The notes under the pieces are model-generated. The model did not search any database and had not been told where the DNA came from. It saw only the letters and a program-made list of their open reading frames with translations. A stretch of 5,149 nt of DNA from CAZART01 sp964487555 (GTDB taxonomy: Bacteria; Bacteroidota; Rhodothermia; Rhodothermales; VXPQ01): positions 1 to 5,149 of the forward strand of contig CAZART010000217.1 in assembly GCA_964487555.1 (NCBI GenBank). The letters run 5' to 3'. Positions 1 through 5,149 of this stretch are shown piece by piece. Numbering within the stretch: the stretch's first letter is position 1; the number at the start of each line of letters is the position of its first letter. The position numbers and the translations under genes are program-made.

Positions 1-47
1 CACGCGGCAGGATCTGGGATGGCGATGGGCGCCCATCGAAACGGTGA

Positions 48-230
48 ATTGAACCCACCGCCCTCGTCCACGAAACCTACCTGAAGCTGGTCAACCAGGA
101 CCAGGTAAGCGTAGACAGCCGCGCCCACTTCTTCGCCCTCGCGGGCCGGGCCATGCGGCACCTCTTGAGCAACTACGCCCGCGACCGGCGGCGGCTGAAG
201 CGCGGCGATCGTGTGATTCCAAACTGTTGA
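48..230 (+). pseudogene. ECF-type RNA polymerase sigma factor, internal fragment
   Basis: The frame from 48 reads IEPTALVHETYLKL, then RAHFFALAGRAMRHLL, then NYARDRRRLKRGD. This matches region 2 of the PF07638-type ECF sigma factors, whose usual wording is LQPTALVHEAYLRL…RAHFFAVAARAMRRIL…HARRRRAAKRGG. Family members are about 180-200 residues and direct core polymerase to alternative promoters. Only about 54 residues of recognisable similarity remain. The same frame has a TGA at 45-47, immediately before the similarity begins, and no start codon follows it. At the other end the similarity stops after KRGD (209), and the frame closes a few codons later with VIPNC and TGA at 228-230. The whole of region 4, the -35-binding helix-turn-helix, is missing. 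It is therefore a remnant and not a working sigma factor. The first 47 bases show no recognisable coding signal. Identity as ECF family is strong; pseudogene status is inferred from the missing ends. Confidence 0.75.
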
Positions 231-372
231 CGATTCGTACAGTCGTGGAATGTTGCTTGCCGATGATTTCGCTTAAGCTTTCGATTTTCATGCCAGGGCG
301 CGTTCCGATCGACATAATCGCGGCCGATAGTGTTTCTCCGTGTTGGAATGACGCCCGGAGAGACAGTCTGCG
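211..372 (-). pseudogene. MarR-family transcriptional regulator, winged-helix fragment
   Basis: Read on the reverse strand from 372 down to about 211, one frame gives FQHGETLSAAIMSIGTRPGM followed by ESLSEIIGKQHSTTVRIVN and SLES. This resembles the start of a MarR winged helix. Family members commonly read HGG…PAALVALG.RPGLSIDELA..LGLSHSGTVRLVDRLEADGL: a leading helix, then helix-turn-helix with the recognition helix HSTTVRIVNSLE. The match breaks off after LES, where the GLVRR wing should begin, because the sequence there becomes the oppositely oriented sigma-factor fragment. Upstream the frame is stopped by a TGA (reverse complement of 373-375), and I cannot find the N-terminal dimerisation helices. 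MarR proteins of about 140-160 residues usually repress neighbouring drug-efflux genes, so this may be what is left of the pump's own divergent repressor; that link is inference. An internal ATG (313-315) exists, but a product from it would lack the wing and the dimer interface. Confidence 0.5.
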
Positions 373-375
373 TCA

Positions 376-643
376 GTGCCATGTCGCGTCTTCAGGCAAG
401 AGTAAGGAGGGGTGTTCCCAAGTGACAAAATGGAGTCGCCTTCTCCAATGCCATTTTCGACCAATAGTTCGGCCGCCATGCGAGTGGCTGGTGCCGCCGG
501 CATCGAGGTGCCCCGGGGGCGGAAGGTCTTCGTCCGCCGGTGAGATCTGATGGTGCTTCGCACGACGGCCATTGGATCGACGATCTGCAATCGAGCGCGA
601 ATTCGGATCGAGAACCTCGCAGCAGTGTAAGAAGTGCCCGCAA
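376..643. other. Stretch with no recognisable gene
   Basis: About 270 bases without a convincing coding frame on either strand. Short open frames occur in several registers, but none shows family similarity that I trust, and none has a start with a good ribosome binding site. One reverse-strand frame contains AAELLVENGIGEGDS, which faintly recalls the start of AMP-binding enzymes but stands alone. The stretch lies between the regulator remnant and the repeat array, so it is probably further decayed gene material or a spacer. I see no tRNA, strong hairpin terminator or insertion-sequence end in it. Confidence 0.45.
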
Positions 644-857
644 GGCTGATTACGGCGGAGAGGCGAAAACGGAGAAGTAGGCGATCACAGCGGAGGACAA
701 GGCGATCACAGCGGAGGAACAAGGCGACCACCGTTGAGGACAAGGCGATCACGGTGGTGGACAAGCCGATCACGGTGGGGGATAAGGCGATCACGGTGGG
801 GGATAAGGCGATCACGGTGGAGGACAAGACGATCCCGGTGGAGGAGGCGATATCAGG
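644..857. repeat. Tandem repeat array, 21-bp unit, about eight full copies
   Basis: The core GGCGATCACGGTGGAGGACA recurs with starts at 680, 701, 723, 744, 765, 786, 807 and 828. Every spacing is 21 bp except one of 22, where unit two has an extra A. Units 4-7 differ from each other at only a few positions; units 1-3 and 8 are more diverged. Shorter 18-bp relatives begin at 644, 662 and 828, and decayed traces run on past 846. In one + strand frame the middle copies read as the heptapeptide DKAITVG/DKAITVE. The 22-bp unit shifts the frame relative to the first copies, and no family similarity or good start supports a protein here. A spacing of two helical turns would place any bound protein on one face of the DNA, as in iterons or operator arrays, but no binding protein can be named. 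Slipped-strand expansion alone could also explain it. Confidence 0.9.
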
Positions 858-883
858 GGACGCCATCGCGGACAATCGGACGC

Positions 884-912
884 TTGCGAACGGGATGAAA
901 GAAGCGTACAAA
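884..912 (+). promoter_or_regulatory. Possible sigma-70-like promoter before the efflux operon
   Basis: TTGCGA at 884-889 and TACAAA at 907-912 are separated by 17 bp, an acceptable housekeeping-promoter arrangement. It would start transcription around 918-920, just downstream of the first ATG (915). If real, the message would have to be translated from a later start such as the ATG at 936 or the GTG at 957. This rests on hexamer resemblance only. Organisms of the Bacteroidota/Rhodothermota group often use a different -10 consensus, so confidence is low. Confidence 0.22.
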
Positions 913-914
913 TA

Positions 915-1019
915 ATGGTAGGCAGGTCGCATATCATGGCGAGACGCGCGCGCATAGTGGCGAGACGCGCGCAGGCCACGGTGGGCTGCTCCCACATCAC
1001 AGCAGGGCGCCGGCACACG
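915..1019 (+). repeat. Five degenerate 21-bp units forming the N-terminus of the outer-membrane factor
   Basis: Read in the gene's frame, successive 21-bp blocks encode MVGRSHI, MARRARI, VARRAQA, TVGCSHI and TAGRRHT. Blocks two and three share the identical 15-mer TGGCGAGACGCGCGC at 937-951 and 958-972, exactly 21 bp apart. Blocks one and four share VG-SHI at protein level and most bases. Block five is the weakest. The period equals that of the array upstream, though the core sequence differs. The repeats supply basic residues before the signal-peptide core, so they may be tolerated as an extended n-region. Confidence 0.7.
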
Positions 1020-2399
1020 CCGCCTGCCGGCCTTCTCGTCTGCGCGGCGGCCCTTCTCGTCTGCGCAGCGGCGACCCTGCTGACGGCCTGCGCCGGGCAG
1101 ACGAGGACGACGGCGCTGCCGGTCGAGCTTCCGCCGGCCTTCTCCGGTGAGGGCATGGGGGATCCTCCTGCGAGATGGTGGACCACATTTGACGACGCGG
1201 GGCTAAATGCCGCCGTTGATAGCGCGCTGGCGTCTAATTTCGATCTCAAGGCGGCATGGGAACGCCTTCGCGCGGCTCAAGCGGTGGCGGCTGGGCAGGC
1301 TGCGGCACTGTGGCCTCAGGCGGACGCCACCGCGGTGGGCGAGATCCGACGGGGATCGGGCGACGGGGAGGAAATTCGACTCGCGCTCTCGTCGTTTTAC
1401 GAGGTGGATCTCTGGGGGCGGATCCGGTCGAGTGTCGATGCCGAGCGTTTTCGCGCGGAAGCCTCGCTGGCGGACTACCAGACGGCGGCGCTGTCGCTGT
1501 CCGCCGAGATCACACGGACGTGGTACCGGCTGGCCGAAGCGGCGAGTCAGGTCGCTCTGCTCGAAGAACAGGTGGCGACGAATACGAACGTGCTGGAACT
1601 TCTCCAGGTCCGCTTCCAGGCAGGAATGATCCAGGGCGTCGACGTACTTCGTCAGCGGCAGCTCGTCGAAGCGACGCGCGAGCAGCATTCGGATGGCATG
1701 GCACGGCTTCGCGTGCTCGAGCATCAGTTTGCCGTGCTCCTCGGCCGAGCACCTCAGGAAGCAATGGAGGATCCGCCCGATGATCTGCCCGAACTCGCTC
1801 CGCTCCCGGAGCCGGGCATACCGATCGAGCTCGTGCGGCGTCGCCCCGACATCCGCCGTGCATTCTACCTGCTGCAGGGCGCGGATCGCGATCTTGCATC
1901 CGCGATGAGCAGCCGATATCCGCGACTGACGCTTTCAGCGTCGGCGAGCTCGGCCACCGGAGGGGCCGAACGGCTCTTCGAGAGCTGGGTGCTTTCAGTG
2001 GCGGGTGACGTCCTCGCGCCGATATTTTACGGGGGCGAGCTGCGGGCGGAAGTAGACCGGACGGAAGCGGTCAGGCAGGAGCGGCTCTACGAATACGGCC
2101 AGGCGGTGCTGATCGCCTTTCAAGAGGTAGAGGATGCATTGATTCGGGAGGAGCAGCAGGTCGAAAGCATTCATCATCTTGAGAATCAGATTACGTCGGC
2201 GGTCCAGGCCTACGAGCAGCTTCAAATTCAGTACCTCAACGGAGCGGCCAACTACATCGACGTCCTGATCGCACTCGACGAGCATCAGGACCTCCGGCGC
2301 CGGCTGCTCACGGCCGAGCTGAATCTTGTGGAGTTTCGCATTGCGTTGTACCGTGCCCTGGCGGGATCCTTCGAGACCGTTCCACCGCCCGAGCCTTGA
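915..2399 (+). CDS. RND efflux outer-membrane factor lipoprotein, NodT/OprM type
   Basis: This is the outer-membrane exit duct of a tripartite efflux pump, a trimeric beta-barrel plus periplasmic alpha-tunnel of the TolC/OprM family. From the ATG at 915 it is 494 residues. A hydrophobic segment (about 39-58) ends in the lipobox LTAC with the lipidated cysteine at 59; alanine follows, consistent with outer-membrane sorting. Two OEP repeats (PF02321) follow. The first opens at RWWTTFDD (87-94), with NFDLKAAWERLRAAQA after it. The second opens at IELVRRRPDIRRA, with the hallmark RRRPDI at 308-313. YLNGAANYIDVL (from 440) is the usual late motif. The first 38 residues are an unusual arginine-rich extension of degenerate heptads, so the true start may be the ATG at 936 or GTG at 957; neither has a strong ribosome binding site. 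The adaptor and permease genes lie downstream on the same strand. Family identity is secure; substrate is not known. Confidence 0.93.
   Translation: MVGRSHIMARRARIVARRAQATVGCSHITAGRRHTPPAGLLVCAAALLVCAAATLLTACAGQTRTTALPVELPPAFSGEGMGDPPARWWTTFDDAGLNAAVDSALASNFDLKAAWERLRAAQAVAAGQAAALWPQADATAVGEIRRGSGDGEEIRLALSSFYEVDLWGRIRSSVDAERFRAEASLADYQTAALSLSAEITRTWYRLAEAASQVALLEEQVATNTNVLELLQVRFQAGMIQGVDVLRQRQLVEATREQHSDGMARLRVLEHQFAVLLGRAPQEAMEDPPDDLPELAPLPEPGIPIELVRRRPDIRRAFYLLQGADRDLASAMSSRYPRLTLSASASSATGGAERLFESWVLSVAGDVLAPIFYGGELRAEVDRTEAVRQERLYEYGQAVLIAFQEVEDALIREEQQVESIHHLENQITSAVQAYEQLQIQYLNGAANYIDVLIALDEHQDLRRRLLTAELNLVEFRIALYRALAGSFETVPPPEP
1029..1070 (+). repeat. 21-bp direct duplication in the signal-peptide core
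   Basis: Two adjacent 21-bp copies, 1029-1049 and 1050-1070, match at 19 of 21 positions and both contain CCTTCTCGTCTGCGC. They encode GLLVCAA followed by ALLVCAA, which together make the hydrophobic core just before the lipobox cysteine. The duplication doubles the length of this segment. A single copy plus the following TLLTAC would be short for a signal peptide unless the original core contained other residues. Confidence 0.92.
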
Positions 2400-2491
2400 T
2401 CCGTCCCGGCAAGGCGCGGCGTCCAAACGAGCAATCCTCGAGGAATCCGCGGGCAATCACAAATCCATCGGAATTCCTACAAGCCAGACCA

Positions 2492-3693
2492 ATGAACCGA
2501 AAACGAACGATCATCACGTGCTGCGTCGTTCTTCTTGCGGGGATGACCGTCACGGCGCTGATCTTTCTGACGGAGCCGACAGCCGAGCGGACCGGCGCCG
2601 TCAGGGAAACGGCCATGCTGGTCGACGTCGTTGCGGTCGAGCGGGGCACCTATCGTCCGACCGTCGTAGCGACCGGCACCGTCGTTCCGTCTCAGGACGT
2701 CACGCTGAGCCCGCGCGTCGGCGGTGAAATCTTCAGCCGATCGCCGAGCTTCACACCGGGAGGGTACGCCCGTGAAGGCGAACCGCTGCTGCAGATCGAT
2801 CCGTCGGACTATGAAAACGTCCTCGTGCAGCGGCGGACCGACCTGAGCCTGGCGCGCTCGGAGTACAGTCTCGAGATGGGCCGACAGGACGTCGCTCGCC
2901 GTGATTACGAGCTTCTCGGCGATACCGTCGACGAGGAAGGCACATCGCTCGCGCTTCGAGGGCCCCAGCTTCAGGCGGCGCAGGCTCGTATCGCCGCAGC
3001 CGAGGCCGCGGTCGACCAGGCGGAGCTGGACCTGCGGCGTACGACGATTAGGGCGCCGTTTGACGCGCACATCCTGCGCCGCAATGTGAACGTCGGTTCG
3101 CAGGTCGCGCCAGGTGACGACCTGGGCCGGCTCGTCGGGCTCGATATGTACTGGGTAGAGATCAGCGTTCCGCTCTCGCACCTCCGCTGGCTCGACATCC
3201 CGTCGGCCGGAAACACGAACGGTTCTCGCGTGATCGTTTGGAACCGGACGGCCTGGGCCGAAGGCGTAACGCGCACCGGCTATCTTTTCAGGCTCGTCGG
3301 CTCGCTCGAAGACCAGACGCGGATGGCCCGCGTGATCGCCGCAATACCCGATCCGCTTGCGTATCGGGCGGAGAATGCGGGCAGCCCCGCGCTGATCATC
3401 GGATCGTTCGTCGAAGCGAGCATCGAGGCCAGAGAAGTGGAGGACGTCGTCCGGCTCGACCGGGATTACGTTCGCAGCAATGATACCGTGTGGCTCATGG
3501 AGGACGGACGGCTTCTCATCCGCGATGTCCTCGTCGCCTTTCGCGATCCGACCTACGCGTACATCGCCGACGGGCTCGACGACGGGGATCACGTCGTTAC
3601 GACCAATCTGTCGACCGTGGTCGAAGGGGCAAGGCTGCGGCTGGACGGCGACAGCGGGGAACCCGAGCAGGAGCCGACCGAGGAGGTGATGGA

Positions 3694-3697
<4 letters not shown>
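2492..3697 (+). CDS. RND efflux periplasmic adaptor (membrane fusion protein), HlyD/AcrA type
   Basis: This 401-residue protein should bridge the inner-membrane permease and the outer-membrane factor. An N-terminal hydrophobic segment (about 6-27, after MNRKR) anchors it or serves as an uncleaved signal; it contains CC, but the preceding residues do not form a proper lipobox. The first lipoyl half is about 60-104 (TGTVVPSQDVTLSPRVGGEI…LLQIDPSDY). The helical hairpin, about 105-182, has alanine- and charge-rich helices (RIAAAEAAVDQAELDLRR). The second lipoyl half starts with TTIRAPFDAHILRRNVNVGS (184-203). The beta-barrel and membrane-proximal domains fill about 218-385, and the tail is acidic. 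The ATG at 2492 was chosen because the anchor follows directly; a TTG at 2396 in the same frame would add 32 non-hydrophobic residues. A gap of 92 bp separates it from the outer-membrane factor, with no terminator or clear Shine-Dalgarno. Its 3' end overlaps the permease by 4 bp. Confidence 0.92.
3681..3686 (+). promoter_or_regulatory. Strong Shine-Dalgarno site for the RND permease
   Basis: AGGAGG, continuing as GTGAT and so matching the 16S anti-Shine-Dalgarno almost completely, ends 7 bases before the ATG at 3694. It lies inside the last codons of the adaptor gene and fixes the permease start, which overlaps the adaptor stop as ATGA. The two upstream genes lack anything comparable, so the permease may be translated both by coupling and by independent initiation. 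Confidence 0.85.

Positions 3698-5149
<1,452 letters not shown>

Noticed and set aside
421..480. Reverse-strand AAELLVENGIGEGDS resembling the start of AMP-binding synthetases
   Set aside because: The resemblance covers about 15 residues, with none of the expected flanking motifs, in a frame that soon becomes unrelated sequence.
644..857. CRISPR array
   Set aside because: The copies adjoin each other with no unique spacers between them, and no cas-like gene is present.
644..857. Plasmid replication iterons
   Set aside because: Length and direct orientation would fit, but there is no Rep gene, AT-rich melting region or DnaA box nearby, and the array sits immediately upstream of an efflux operon.
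634..915. A 93-residue + strand frame starting at GTG 634, containing the DKAITVG heptads and ending at the TAATG overlap with the efflux gene
   Set aside because: The open frame is a by-product of a 21-bp repeat without stops. The 22-bp unit changes register within it, so the first copies read as unrelated arginine-rich sequence. There is no good ribosome binding site or family similarity. The TAATG overlap is its only attractive feature.
288..1016. A 242-residue reverse-strand frame across the repeat array, with repeated hydrophobic VIALSPT units
   Set aside because: It is the antisense reading of the tandem repeat and of the efflux gene's 5' end. Its two ends share no recognisable domain, and the hydrophobic periodicity simply mirrors the DNA repeat.
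2400..2491. Short palindromes such as CCTCGAGG and GGAATTCC between the duct and adaptor genes, considered as a terminator
   Set aside because: Stems are only 4 bp with no loop or T-run, so they are ordinary short palindromes and not an intrinsic terminator.

Overview
The window is GC-rich, bacterial and clearly Gram-negative: it carries the parts of an envelope-spanning RND efflux pump, including an outer-membrane lipoprotein. The sigma-factor fragment at the left belongs to the ECF type (PF07638-like, with an ALVHE…RAHFF signature). That type is common in Rhodothermota, Gemmatimonadota, Acidobacteria and Planctomycetes, so one of these high-GC lineages is likely. The exact phylum cannot be fixed from this sequence.

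Layout. Positions 1-375 are gene debris. A piece of an ECF sigma factor (+ strand, about 48-230) lacks both ends. It meets, near 207-216, a piece of a MarR-type winged-helix regulator on the opposite strand. Positions 376-643 hold nothing I can recognise. Positions 644-857 are a tandem repeat with a 21-bp period. The same period continues across the start of the next gene: five degenerate 7-residue units form its N-terminus, and an almost exact 21-bp duplication forms the hydrophobic core of its signal peptide.

From 915 to the right edge there is one operon on the + strand: a NodT/OprM-type outer-membrane factor lipoprotein (915-2399), an HlyD/AcrA-type periplasmic adaptor (2492-3697) and an RND inner-membrane permease (3694 to beyond 5149, cut by the window edge). 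Together they should form a tripartite proton-driven efflux pump. The permease takes substrate from the periplasm or membrane, the adaptor bridges the periplasm, and the outer-membrane factor provides the exit duct. Adaptor and permease overlap by 4 bp (ATGA) behind a perfect AGGAGG site, so they are probably co-translated. The permease TM4 carries the DD proton-relay pair of the drug (HAE) type.

The pump itself is ordinary. The most unusual signal is the 21-bp periodicity running from about 644 to 1070 through non-coding and coding DNA. The decayed regulator remnant upstream is second. I see no evidence for an entirely new system.
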